Both the position numbers and the translations under genes were made by a program. From an uncultured Pseudomonadota bacterium (GTDB lineage Bacteria > Myxococcota_A > UBA796 > SXON01), in assembly GCA_903875225.1 (NCBI GenBank), contig CAIQVJ010000112.1, positions 1 through 64,000 of the forward strand: a stretch of DNA of 64,000 nt, read 5' to 3'. The notes beneath the pieces are model-generated. The model saw only the letters and a list, made by a program, of their open reading frames with translations, did not search any database and was not told where the DNA came from. Position 1 is the first letter of the stretch, and every line of letters starts with the position of its first letter. Shown here one piece after another: positions 15,634 to 24,187 of the stretch.

Positions 15634-18030
15634 ATGCCCGACCAGCCGCCCAGCGTGAACCCGGGGTACATCCTCGGTCAGCTCGCGAAATCCCTCGCTG
15701 CCCTCGTGAACTCGCCAGACGAGGCAGGTCGCGCACGCGCCGTGGAGCGCATCGCTCGATGGCAGTCCGTTCTTTCGGGCCTACAAAGTGGGGAGCTGTC
15801 CATCGGATCTCGGGTCCCCGTCGCCCGCGCCCCTGCGTGGGCGACGCTTGAAGTGATCCACGGGGGGTTCGCGACCGGGACGCTGGTCGCTGAGGGGCCA
15901 CTCCTCCCCCACGAGGACGCACTGCTCGCCAAGCTTCCCGCAACCGCGGGCACGGAGCGCGGTCGACTGAACCGATGGTTCCTCTCTCCGGACGGTCGAC
16001 GCGACCTGCTGGCCGATCTCGGCTCAGGCCACATTCAGATCGACGCGCCCGAAGAGGGTGCGCTACCCGTCGTGGCCTGGCTTCTCGCACATGGCGATGC
16101 AGCCGAAGCGCTGGAACTCCTGGAAGCCCTCGCCCCATACCTGGATCGCCTTCGGTTCTACCCCGCACCGTCACGGTCGGTGCAGAGCGTCGGAGCGGTC
16201 GTCCGTCGCCAGCCAGCTTCCCTCGTGGCGTCCGTCCTTCGGCAGCGAACGCCTGCGGTGGAAGTCGCCAGGATGCGGGAGACCCTTCTGATCTGGAATC
16301 CGCTTTGTGATCGCCTCGTTTCGCTGTTTCTTGAGACCGTTGAGGGGGCGCCCCCGCGTTTCGAGGTGGACCTCGCCGGCAAGCCCGTTCGCGGCGCAAA
16401 CGGGCTTGAGGTGACCGTTGGCGGATGGCCCTGCCGCGCATGGCCGGCCGGCTGGGACGAACGCGCTGAGGCGCTGGCGCTGGAACACCGCGCGCTCCGC
16501 CGCGAGCACAGGCTTTGTCGTCGGCCGGACGATCCGAAGAGCAACCTCGGCAGGCTGCTCGCGCTCGCCACGCGCGCCGTCGATCGACATGATGCCTTGG
16601 GCGCGCGCGATACCGGGTGGATCCGCCGGATCCTCGCGGCGGTCCTCCACCGCCGCGGCACCCCCGGCGCCGAGGCCCACCGTCGCCTGCGTGACGAGCA
16701 GGAATCGAACGCGGCGCGGCCCCTGAGCGCAATGCTGGCCCGGGTCTTGGCGGCCAGGCTGGATCTGGTCCCTCCAAACGCCGGGATCCCGAACCTCGAC
16801 TCCTTCGCCGGACCGGTTCGCGAGCACGAGTCCGTCGACGCAACGAGCGGGACCGTCATCCCGCCCGCCCTCGCGACGAAGCTGCACCGGTGCCTTGAGG
16901 CGCCCGTCGAGGAGCTCGTCCGGCTTGGCGCCATTCCGTCCGCAGAGGTGCTGGCGGAGGTGCTGCCACAGGTCACCGGCGCCGTGGTGTCCGCAGGCAT
17001 CGCCGATCCGGCGCTGATGCGGCTCCATAGCGCAACCTACGCGGCGTTCCGGCGAAGGCGCTCGCTGCTGTTGTTGAACCATGAGCGCCAGGTGCAGTTC
17101 GAGGAGCTCCCGTGGGTCGCTGCGATGGAGCGGTTCCGAACCAGCGGCGCCGCGTCACAGACCCACGCGAAACTTGCGCTGCAGCACGTCGCGGCCCTCT
17201 CGCTGACGGTGTTTCCACATACCCTGGTCCCAAACCCGTTGATCTCCGAGTTCCAGGCGCTTGCGAAGGCTGGTGGATTGGAGATCCCTTGGGTAGAGGA
17301 ACTGGCTGCGGACATCTTCATGGGCAGTTTCACCCAGAAGTTTGCACGCGCGGCGGAGGCCGCAGAAAGGCTACTTCGGGGCAGCCTCTACGCGCGGTAC
17401 TACGACTTGCCGCAGTGGCCTGACTCACCGCCGCCGACCGAGCGGACTCGTGCGAGCCGACTCTTCGGTGCCACCACCCCGAAGCCCGGAGCGCCGCCCG
17501 CGCTGGCTGACCGGTTCGCCGCGGTCTGTCTCGCCCGCGCACAGGAGGCGGCCGTGGGCCATGGCTCCGGCGTCGCCGCCAACGGGACCGTGATCGAGCA
17601 AGCTCAGATCTTGACCACCCACAACCTGGCTGCGCTGTTCGTGGCCGCTGAGCTGCATGAAACCTGCGGGGCAGTGCTCCCGACGATGGCCGAGCGCTGC
17701 CTCAGGGAGGTCGTCACCTCGCTCTCTCGCCTCAGCGAACGCTCGCCGAACCGGCTCTCCGACATCAAGAACGCGGCGTATGCCTGGCGCCAGATGGTGT
17801 TCTACCTGTCCTTCCTGGAGCCGGAGCAGGTCGTTGGGTTCATGGCGGATGCGAACGCGCTGCACGCCAAGGGCGGCAAGGGCCTCGCGCAGCGCCTGGT
17901 TGCCGCGCTCGATGGGTTGGCCTGCATCGTTGACGGCGGGAAGTTCGACGAAACCGGACGGAGCCCGGGCGGCGGGAGGCGGTTCCTCGGGTGGACGGTG
18001 GGCAGGCACTGGGTGCTGGACCCGAACTGA
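15634..18030 (+). CDS. Unknown large alpha-helical protein upstream of HNH_2 nuclease
   Basis: This is a 798-residue soluble protein of no family I recognise. It is rich in Ala, Leu and Arg and looks mostly helical, with no signal peptide, nucleotide-binding loop or metal site that I can see. Notable parts are a helical N-terminus (ILGQLAKSLAALVNSPDEAG) that may oligomerise, and a C-terminal helical block with conserved-looking aromatic residues (YAWRQMVFYLSFLEPEQ). There is no Shine-Dalgarno sequence before the ATG, which directly follows the tRNA-like sequence. The HNH_2 gene follows 84 bases later on the same strand, so the two may act together, this protein perhaps as a sensor or scaffold (inference). 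Confidence 0.8.
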   Translation: MPDQPPSVNPGYILGQLAKSLAALVNSPDEAGRARAVERIARWQSVLSGLQSGELSIGSRVPVARAPAWATLEVIHGGFATGTLVAEGPLLPHEDALLAKLPATAGTERGRLNRWFLSPDGRRDLLADLGSGHIQIDAPEEGALPVVAWLLAHGDAAEALELLEALAPYLDRLRFYPAPSRSVQSVGAVVRRQPASLVASVLRQRTPAVEVARMRETLLIWNPLCDRLVSLFLETVEGAPPRFEVDLAGKPVRGANGLEVTVGGWPCRAWPAGWDERAEALALEHRALRREHRLCRRPDDPKSNLGRLLALATRAVDRHDALGARDTGWIRRILAAVLHRRGTPGAEAHRRLRDEQESNAARPLSAMLARVLAARLDLVPPNAGIPNLDSFAGPVREHESVDATSGTVIPPALATKLHRCLEAPVEELVRLGAIPSAEVLAEVLPQVTGAVVSAGIADPALMRLHSATYAAFRRRRSLLLLNHERQVQFEELPWVAAMERFRTSGAASQTHAKLALQHVAALSLTVFPHTLVPNPLISEFQALAKAGGLEIPWVEELAADIFMGSFTQKFARAAEAAERLLRGSLYARYYDLPQWPDSPPPTERTRASRLFGATTPKPGAPPALADRFAAVCLARAQEAAVGHGSGVAANGTVIEQAQILTTHNLAALFVAAELHETCGAVLPTMAERCLREVVTSLSRLSERSPNRLSDIKNAAYAWRQMVFYLSFLEPEQVVGFMADANALHAKGGKGLAQRLVAALDGLACIVDGGKFDETGRSPGGGRRFLGWTVGRHWVLDPN

Positions 18031-18114
18031 AGCAGCCAGCTGGTTCAGAGACCGCCTCACGACGTCGCCAGAAGCGCGAGATCACCCGAAGCCGACGCGA
18101 GATACAGGTCCGCC

Positions 18115-19038
18115 GTGGATCTTCTCGCCCTCGTCAATCACTCTGCGGTGAGCCTCGCTGCTCGGACCCGCCGTGGCGGCCCGGCTGGGGACTGGACCGA
18201 GGCAGAAGCGGTCCTGGCGATGGTGATCCTGATGTTTGAGGACCCATCGCGGCTCAGCGGGACACGGCTGACCAAACACGGCGAGATTCGGCAGCACCCC
18301 GCGGTCACCGCCGCCGCGCTCGCCGTTGGACGCACCGAGGATGCCGTCGTGTTGAAGGTCATGAACCTTCGGGCCAAGCTGACGCAGGGGGGACGCGGGA
18401 TGGCCCACGGGGCCAAGGTGGACGAGTGGGTGGTCGAGGCCTTCGCCGATCACCTCGACCTACTGGTGCTCGCTGGCGAGAGCGTGGCCGGGCTCGTGCC
18501 CTACGCAGGCGACGTGATGAGCGGTCTCGGACGAGCGCTCACCGCCACGGACCCAGAGGGAGGAACCGAAACGCCGGTGACGAGCGCCATGGCGCACGTC
18601 GTGCTGCGTCGCGGGCAGGGCCTGTTCCACAACCGGGTCCTGGCCAACTACGCGCACTCCTGCGCCTTTTGTGGCCTTCGGTCTCGCATCCCGGACCGGC
18701 CCTCGCACTTCCTGATCGCGGGGCACATCCTCCCCTGGCAGCACTCCACGCCACACTCGCGTCTCGACGCCGCGAACGGCCTCTCGCTCTGTGCGAACCA
18801 CGACCGCGCGTTCGAGTGGGGGTTCGTCACCGTGGATGAGGATTTGCGGGTGGTGACCTCCCCCGGGGCGTCCGAGCACTACGAGCCCGAGGAGCGGGTC
18901 CGACGCGAGATATTGGATCTTCACGGAACCTCCATCTCGCGCGACAGCCGATACTACGTGCCGCCCGGGAAAGCGTACCTGGACTACCACCGTTCGCAGG
19001 TGTTCGATCGGCGGTTTCGAGCTTCGCAACGCACGTAG
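18115..19038 (+). CDS. HNH_2-type putative restriction endonuclease
   Basis: This is a 307-residue protein with a GTG start. The N-terminal 130 residues form a helical DNA-binding-like domain (WTEAEAVLAMVILMFEDP). The C-terminal HNH_2 module has CAFCG (near 182-186), a His in LIAGHILPW, and the block NGLSLCANHDRAFEWGF, matching the zinc-binding HNH fold of many orphan restriction-type nucleases. No methyltransferase is nearby. It follows the 798-residue protein on the same strand; the two may form one cassette. Confidence 0.85.
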   Translation: MDLLALVNHSAVSLAARTRRGGPAGDWTEAEAVLAMVILMFEDPSRLSGTRLTKHGEIRQHPAVTAAALAVGRTEDAVVLKVMNLRAKLTQGGRGMAHGAKVDEWVVEAFADHLDLLVLAGESVAGLVPYAGDVMSGLGRALTATDPEGGTETPVTSAMAHVVLRRGQGLFHNRVLANYAHSCAFCGLRSRIPDRPSHFLIAGHILPWQHSTPHSRLDAANGLSLCANHDRAFEWGFVTVDEDLRVVTSPGASEHYEPEERVRREILDLHGTSISRDSRYYVPPGKAYLDYHRSQVFDRRFRASQRT

Positions 19039-19074
19039 GCGCCCAGGTGCGGTCAAGGCGGCGACGAGGCAGCA

Positions 19075-19443
19075 TCACACCCCGAACGGCCAGATCTCCA
19101 AGACGCTGTCCGGCACATGAATGGACAGTTCCTGTCCAACGACCGCCTCCCCAGGCAGCGCCTCGACCATGGTCAAGCAGTCTGTAGCGAGTCGGAGGTA
19201 GATCATCCCATCCTCGTCGACACCATCTACAACGCCAGCCAGCACTTGATACTCGGGCTCGGCATGGCGAACGCGGAGATGGGCGAGCGTGCCAGGAATC
19301 GTGAGCTCGACGTGGTACAGGTGACCCACAACCGGGACCGCCGCAGCCCTCCACACCCCGCGGAGCGCGCCGAAAGCGCAGTCCACCACCACCCGCACGC
19401 GCCCGTCGTCGCCGACCCTCACTTCCACGGGCGTGGCCATCAT
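19075..19443 (-). CDS. Unknown small beta-rich protein
   Basis: This is a protein of about 122 residues starting at the double Met at 19443/19440 (MMATPVEV); upstream codons in frame look non-coding. Alternating hydrophobic strands (VEVRVGDDGRVRVVVDCAFG) suggest a small beta-barrel or sandwich. It has no signal peptide. It is divergent from the DUF2199 gene at 19577 and convergent with the HNH_2 gene. The function is not recognised. Confidence 0.6.
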   Translation of the reverse strand: MMATPVEVRVGDDGRVRVVVDCAFGALRGVWRAAAVPVVGHLYHVELTIPGTLAHLRVRHAEPEYQVLAGVVDGVDEDGMIYLRLATDCLTMVEALPGEAVVGQELSIHVPDSVLEIWPFGV

Positions 19444-19576
19444 GTTTGTGGAGGCCCAGCGAGCAAGAGGTCGGGGGTGGTCGGTCGGTCGGGCATGCCG
19501 GCATCTTACCCGCCCGCTCCCCGAGGACGGCCGCGGCACGCGATCGGCGGCTCGGGGGGCCGGTTAGCAGTCCGGG

Positions 19577-20110
19577 ATGGACCACCGCTGGACATGCGCA
19601 TGTTGCGGGCAGGAGTTCACTGAGCTGCCGCTGGACGTCGGCGTCGGCGAGGGTCCGGCCCCCTACGAGGACCTGAGCGACGAGGAGCGCGCCCGGGCGT
19701 CGCTGACCCCAGACTTCTGCGTGATCGAGCACGCCGACCAGACCGACCGGTTCATTCGAGCCGTACTCGAGGTGCCCGTCCCCGAGTTCGGCGTGCCGTT
19801 CCGCTGGGGCGTGTGGGTGAGTCTCTCGGATTCGAGTTTCGCACGCGCGAAGCAACTCTTCCCGCTTCCGGAGATGCCCGCCGATGAGCCCACCAGGTTC
19901 GGGTGGTTGTCGAGCAGGATCTTCGGCTACGCACCGTCCACGTTGAACCTGAAGACGATGCTGACGTTCCGCGGGGGGAATCAGCGGCCGACGGTGGCGA
20001 TCGAGCCCTCCGGCCATCCGTTGTCCGCCGAGCAGCGGCAGGGGATTTCGGTCGCCCGCGTGCAGGAGATCGTCGCGCCGCTTCTACATCGTTCGGGCGG
20101 CCCCGTGTGA
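19577..20110 (+). CDS. DUF2199 family protein
   Basis: This 177-residue protein matches the DUF2199 pattern: an N-terminal zinc-knuckle-like WTCACCGQ, the segment DFCVIEHADQTDRFIRAVLEV, and the characteristic FRWGVWVSLSD. The family has no known reaction and is often found among immunity-type or accessory genes. It stands alone on the plus strand between minus-strand genes and is convergent with the NADAR gene. Confidence 0.8.
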   Translation: MDHRWTCACCGQEFTELPLDVGVGEGPAPYEDLSDEERARASLTPDFCVIEHADQTDRFIRAVLEVPVPEFGVPFRWGVWVSLSDSSFARAKQLFPLPEMPADEPTRFGWLSSRIFGYAPSTLNLKTMLTFRGGNQRPTVAIEPSGHPLSAEQRQGISVARVQEIVAPLLHRSGGPV

Positions 20111-20143
20111 CGGACCTGGTCGCGGCCGAGCCAAGGCGGCACT

Positions 20144-20905
20144 CTACTCCGCGCGGTCGTACCAACCTGCCCAGGCCCCGGTCGCTGGGTGGACCATCTC
20201 GACCTGCGTGCGCTCGTCTTCGCTCAAGGCGTCCCACCAGGTCGAGAACGCCATGAGGTACGTCTCGCCCTCGCCCATCCTCCAGCCGATCGAGCATGGG
20301 TGGATGTCGGGGTACCGCAGCCACGGTAGCGGCACGAACCCAGCGGGGAGAGTGGGGTTCGGGTGGGACCGAAGTCGATGCCGGACCTCCATCAGTGCGA
20401 ACCCGAGCAGATTCTGGCCACGCCAATTGGCGACTTGTTCCACCTCCGGGTTGCCGGCCGCCATGCCGATCCCCCAAATGGCATCGCGGGGGCTGGCCTC
20501 GACCAGCACGACCTCGCCGGTCTGTAGAAGCCAGTCCTGCAACTCCGGGTTCTGCCGCATCTTCTCTAGGTTGCCCGTGCGGACGATCGCCGAGCGGACC
20601 CGAGCCCAGTCATCGTCGTCAAACCCGGCGACGCGTCGCCCGAGGGCCTTGGCTGCCCCGGGTGAGTTGGCCGCGAGGATGGCGGTCTCGCTGGCCGCGT
20701 CGCCAAAGAAGCGTGCCTTCTCCGCCATCATCCAGTGCTCGGCCGTGGGGTAGACCAGGCCGGCCACGCTGAACGGCGCCTCCCACCATTGACTCAGCAC
20801 CCACGGGCCGACGCCGTGGCCGGAGTGCCCCCAGAAGAACCGGAACTTGATGTGTTCACCAGCCTCTTGCCGAACTTGGAGCGACTCTCGGGTGGGGGCA
20901 GGCAT
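20144..20905 (-). CDS. NADAR domain protein (YbiA-like) with C-terminal extension
   Basis: This protein of about 253 residues starts at ATG 20905; an in-frame TTG lies at 20914. The NADAR/YbiA signature is clear: FFWGHSG, LSQWWEAPF, YPTAEHWMMAEKARFF, AKALGRRVAGFDDDDW, VLVEASPRDAIWGIG and GQNLLGFALMEVR. NADAR proteins act on N-glycosidic bonds of ADP-ribose derivatives; some remove ADP-ribose from DNA as antitoxins. About 70 extra residues at the C-terminus have a Trp-rich character (STWWDALSEDE). It is the last gene of a minus-strand run with SUKH and DUF6348, 12 to 22 bases after the latter. No DarT-like toxin is seen nearby. Confidence 0.88.
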   Translation of the reverse strand: MPAPTRESLQVRQEAGEHIKFRFFWGHSGHGVGPWVLSQWWEAPFSVAGLVYPTAEHWMMAEKARFFGDAASETAILAANSPGAAKALGRRVAGFDDDDWARVRSAIVRTGNLEKMRQNPELQDWLLQTGEVVLVEASPRDAIWGIGMAAGNPEVEQVANWRGQNLLGFALMEVRHRLRSHPNPTLPAGFVPLPWLRYPDIHPCSIGWRMGEGETYLMAFSTWWDALSEDERTQVEMVHPATGAWAGWYDRAE

Positions 20906-20926
20906 CAGGCACAAGTAGCGCGCTCT

Positions 20927-21616
20927 TCACCCGCACGTTCGCTCGATGGAGTGCCCGGGATGCCCGTCCTCACGCGGACGGACGGCGAGGAACCAGCGTG
21001 TCGAGGCGAATCCACTCGGGATCGCACCCCAGTCGGCGGCCGCCACTGCTGCTTGCAGGTCCGAGAACGGCTCGCCATCCCAGAGCGCTTCGGTCACCAT
21101 CGCCTTTCCCTGGGACATCGCATGGTAGATTCGAACCACGTGGGCCGCTTCGTCGCGCATGCGTGCGTCGATGATCGCCAGGACGGCGTCAGCAAAGTCG
21201 GTCGGCGGCACCAACCCGGCCCCGCCCGCAGATTGGCGGTTCACGAGCGGACCGAGGTACACATCCCAGTTGCGACCGGCGACGGTCCGGACCTCGTGAG
21301 CTACCTGGTCGGTCTCCAGGATCCCCCACAGGGCGAGCAAGACGTGGAAGGTGCCCCGGCAGAACGCGGCAAGGCCATCGCGCCGTGCTTCTTGTTGAGT
21401 GGCACCCCAGGCGGCCCAGGTGTCGAGGAGCACGGACCCACCGGGCAGCGCCGTGCGGACCTCCATCACGAAGCGGCCAGCGGCGGACTCGTACAAGCGC
21501 AGGTCCGCCCAGGCGCCCGCAGCAGGGAGGACTACCCGGTCGCCCTCAACGTGTGCGACAAGATGATGGCCATTCAGCAGGCCCGCGAGCTCGACGTCGA
21601 GGGGGAGTGCGGTCAT
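20927..21616 (-). CDS. DUF6348-like protein
   Basis: This 229-residue soluble protein resembles the DUF6348 family from memory: an N-terminal segment with VEGDRVVLPAAGAW, a central FCRGTFHVLLALWG helix, a GRNWDVYLGPLVNR strand and a C-terminal VRIYHAMSQG block. The start ATG overlaps the stop of the upstream SUKH gene (ATGA, 21613-21616). This family often sits beside SUKH-type immunity genes. The function is unknown and the family name is a moderate-confidence call. Confidence 0.7.
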   Translation of the reverse strand: MTALPLDVELAGLLNGHHLVAHVEGDRVVLPAAGAWADLRLYESAAGRFVMEVRTALPGGSVLLDTWAAWGATQQEARRDGLAAFCRGTFHVLLALWGILETDQVAHEVRTVAGRNWDVYLGPLVNRQSAGGAGLVPPTDFADAVLAIIDARMRDEAAHVVRIYHAMSQGKAMVTEALWDGEPFSDLQAAVAAADWGAIPSGFASTRWFLAVRPREDGHPGHSIERTCG

Positions 21617-22440
21617 GTCCCTCGGCTATCCCACCCCGAAGCCGCCACCACCGCCGAGACCGCCGAGACGGACTCTTCCGTCGCCGACACCAACACTGCG
21701 CAGTCGGGATCCTCAGGGATTCGAAGTGCCGTTTCTGCGGTCACCACAACGGTCTTCCCTTCGCGGCGGAACCCAGCAGGCACCCGATTTGGAGTACACC
21801 AGCACCACCGCGATGTGCCAAGCGGCAGCGCAACTCGCCAGGTCGGGTATCCGTGCGACCAGGTGTCAACGGTTGGCTCGGGCGCACCGAGGTCATCGGC
21901 GATGCGCCTCGCGACCTGCTCGGCCCTCACATCGCCGTAGATCCGGACTGCGCCGATCGCGGTGTCGTCGACGAGACCGACCAGGTATTGAAGAAAGTCG
22001 ACCGCGACCGGCTCCTCGCGCTCGCACTCGCAATCGACGAAGGTGACGGAGGGCTCGCCCTGCGGCCCCACGGTCCGGTAGTCGAAGCACATGTCCCAGT
22101 GCCCGTCGCCGTCAAACGGGATCAGGAGATCCCGTCGCGCGGGAGCCCAAGCTTCAGGGTCGGCATTCTTCGGTCGCCACCACGCGCCATCGAGCGTGAT
22201 GCTCGGATACGCCGGGCCGATGCCGTAAATCCGGCAGGCGACGTCGTGAGCCCCGCGCGTGTACCCGCCATTCTGGTGGCGAAGGACGGCCAGATAGGCG
22301 GCGGGCAGCCGGACTCCAAGCTGCGCCTCTGCCGCGGAGATCGCCTCCGGCGTCAGCCCCGGCTGCACGTACTCAAGAAAGGCCGGTACTCCCCAACAGG
22401 AGCCGGGAGACCAGCCAAGGGGCAGTTCGCGACTTGGCAT
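21613..22440 (-). CDS. SMI1/KNR4 (SUKH) family protein
   Basis: This is a 275-residue protein. The SUKH domain fills about residues 25-165: LTPEAISAAEAQLGVRLPAAYLAV, then LRHQNGG, the IYGIGPAYPSI strand, LIPFDGDGHWDMCFDY and the DFLQYLVGL helix. The C-terminal 100 residues are a separate alpha/beta unit. SUKH proteins commonly neutralise nuclease toxins of polymorphic toxin systems. It is the first gene of the SUKH, DUF6348, NADAR run on the minus strand. No cognate toxin is visible in the window, so these may be orphan immunity cargo. Confidence 0.85.
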   Translation of the reverse strand: MPSRELPLGWSPGSCWGVPAFLEYVQPGLTPEAISAAEAQLGVRLPAAYLAVLRHQNGGYTRGAHDVACRIYGIGPAYPSITLDGAWWRPKNADPEAWAPARRDLLIPFDGDGHWDMCFDYRTVGPQGEPSVTFVDCECEREEPVAVDFLQYLVGLVDDTAIGAVRIYGDVRAEQVARRIADDLGAPEPTVDTWSHGYPTWRVALPLGTSRWCWCTPNRVPAGFRREGKTVVVTAETALRIPEDPDCAVLVSATEESVSAVSAVVAASGWDSRGT

Positions 22441-22564
22441 TGACGGTTTCTAATTCCTGCCTTGCCCGCACGCTAACGCCGCGGCGCGCGTGGGCCCCCC
22501 GAGCCGGGAGCCGGGAGGCGGGGGCGGGCGTCCACGACTGGCCCGAAAACCCGCCGCTTCCGCC

Positions 22565-22593
22565 GAGAAGCAGCGAAGCGCTTCCTGCTTCTC
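22565..22593 (-). terminator. Perfect hairpin downstream of the two-HTH gene
   Basis: GAGAAGCAG (22565-22573) and CTGCTTCTC (22585-22593) are perfect inverted repeats. Between them lies the palindrome GAAGCGCTTC (22575-22584). The structure begins 7 bases after the stop codon of the minus-strand gene. There is no T-run, so it may slow or protect transcripts rather than act as a classic intrinsic terminator. Confidence 0.45.
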
Positions 22594-22599
22594 CGTTGC

Positions 22600-23952
22600 T
22601 CACCGAAGCGCTTCCCCCGCTTCTCGAAGCGCCTTCGTGAGCGCGGCCGCGAGCACGTCGCCGAGGCGCTTCTCCTGCGTGAGCTCCGCCTTCGCCACCG
22701 TGCTGGGTGCCACGCCGAGCTTCGCCGCCGCCGGCCGCTGAGCCAGCCTTGCCGTCGCTCGCCACCGCGCCAGATCCCCTCCGGTGAGCTCGGTGTTCGC
22801 GGGTCCGGACGCCAGCGGCGCTGCCTCGACCACCGGCGCCGGCGCGATGACCGGCTCCGAGACCGGCACAGGCGCCGCCAGAGTCGCGACCGCGGTCGCC
22901 GTCACCGGCGGGGACTCCGCCGCCCGCCGCTCCTCTCGTACCCTCCGCGCCTCCACCATCGCCGCGTGCACCGCCACCTGCAGCGCGGGCCGCACCTTCG
23001 CTTTGGGACGAGCCTCAGCGTTGGCAACCTCGGCAGTCGGCACTCCGAGCTGACGCGCCAGCACGCTCTGAGAAACGTTGATGCGTCCCCGGAAGATCGC
23101 GAGGTCGTAGCCCGTGAGCGTCCAGTCTGCTGGCCAGTCCTCATCGGGCGACCAGAACGGATTGTCGGGGCGAGCCGGAGGGGCCGGCCATCGCCCGACG
23201 CTCATCAGAGCCGCGCGATCCGCAACGACCATCGGGTCCTCCGGCGCGACGGGAGGCGCCCGTTCGACGACGGGGACCGAGGCCTTCACGGAGCCTTCAA
23301 CCCGGGGCGACGTCCCCGGCTCCCTGCCCGGCTGGCTGCGTGCCACGCGCTCGATCACCGCGGGCTGTGCGTGCGTCAGGGGCATCGCCGGCACGGCGGC
23401 GATCGTCGCCTTCGCCCTTGCTCGCACCAGCTCAGCCCGCGCCTCGATCTCCGCCGCCTGCGCGTTCGCGAGCCGCGTCTGCGCCGCCCGCTCGTCGGTT
23501 GCGACCTGACGTTCGCGCTCCCGGCGGCGAAGCTCGTCGGGCGTCAGGGTGGCGGGCGAGGCAATCCGCACCGGCGTCACCGCCCGCTCCCGCTGGTCCC
23601 GCAGCGACATTGGTTGCTCGGGCGCGGGGATTCCGCGAACCTCTCGCCGCTCCGGCACGCGCTGGGTCGCCACGGCGCGCGCCTCCGCCTCTCGCCGGCG
23701 CTCGGCGGCCGCTCGCTCACGGCGCTCGACCTTCTGCTCCCTCGCGAGCATCGCCGCCCTCGCAATCGACAGGTAGGCGTCTCGCTGCTCATCCGCGAAC
23801 CATTCGTCCTCGCCCAAGCCCTCCGCAGCCTCCACCGCAGCAATGATCACCGCTTCGTCCGCCGAATCGTCGTCGGGGTCGCCCTCGACCTCCACGTCGG
23901 CCTCGTCGACCTCGCCCTGCTCTTCGTCCTCGAACTGGTCCCAGAATCCCAT
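22600..23952 (-). CDS. Charged coiled protein with two C-terminal HTH modules
   Basis: This is a 450-residue protein. ATG 23952 (MGFWDQF) has a strong AGGAG site 8 bases upstream; the longer open frame is rejected. Residues 1-60 are very acidic. About 60-220 are an Arg/Glu/Ala-rich coiled coil. About 220-300 are Pro/Val-rich linker. Two related XRE/sigma-like helix-turn-helix units follow: LTGYDLAIFRGRINVSQSVL near 310-360 and LTGGDLARWRATARL near 395-445. The product probably binds DNA; the repeat region just upstream (24008-24187) is the obvious candidate site. A role in replication initiation or element regulation is inference. Confidence 0.75.
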   Translation of the reverse strand: MGFWDQFEDEEQGEVDEADVEVEGDPDDDSADEAVIIAAVEAAEGLGEDEWFADEQRDAYLSIARAAMLAREQKVERRERAAAERRREAEARAVATQRVPERREVRGIPAPEQPMSLRDQRERAVTPVRIASPATLTPDELRRRERERQVATDERAAQTRLANAQAAEIEARAELVRARAKATIAAVPAMPLTHAQPAVIERVARSQPGREPGTSPRVEGSVKASVPVVERAPPVAPEDPMVVADRAALMSVGRWPAPPARPDNPFWSPDEDWPADWTLTGYDLAIFRGRINVSQSVLARQLGVPTAEVANAEARPKAKVRPALQVAVHAAMVEARRVREERRAAESPPVTATAVATLAAPVPVSEPVIAPAPVVEAAPLASGPANTELTGGDLARWRATARLAQRPAAAKLGVAPSTVAKAELTQEKRLGDVLAAALTKALREAGEALR

Positions 23953-24007
23953 CACACACTCTCCTGAGGCCGCAGCCCCGTGTAGTTGCCCTTCGCCGAG
24001 CGAGCCC

Positions 24008-24187
24008 GGACCGCCCGGACCGCCCAACAAGGACAGGTAGACACTTCGTTCTTTTGTGGTCCATGCTCGCCGGAGCGTGGACCGCCCGGACCGCCGTCGG
24101 TCCACCCGGTCCGCGTTCCCCGCAGCATGGACCGCCACATTCAGACCTCCCCAGGCGGGCTTTTGGGCTGGTCCACGCGGTCTGGCC
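24008..24187. repeat. GGACC direct and inverted repeats, possible origin or operator
   Basis: The 17-mer GGACCGCCCGGACCGCC occurs exactly twice (24008-24024 and 24079-24095). Two related 17-mers in opposite sense, GGTCCACCCGGTCCGCG (24099-24115) and GGTCCACGCGGTCTGGC (from 24170), and a single GGACCGCC (24129) add to the set. GGTCCATGCT (24058-24067) and AGCGTGGACC (24074-24083) form a near-perfect inverted repeat. Most of this lies in the non-coding gap between the VapE gene and the two-HTH gene. In satellites and plasmids such iterons mark an origin next to the replication gene. Confidence 0.6.

Noticed and set aside
22605..22636. GAAGCGCTTC repeats as operators
   Set aside because: These copies encode the last residues (EALREAGEALR) of the two-HTH protein. 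Only the copy inside the hairpin at 22565-22593 is non-coding.
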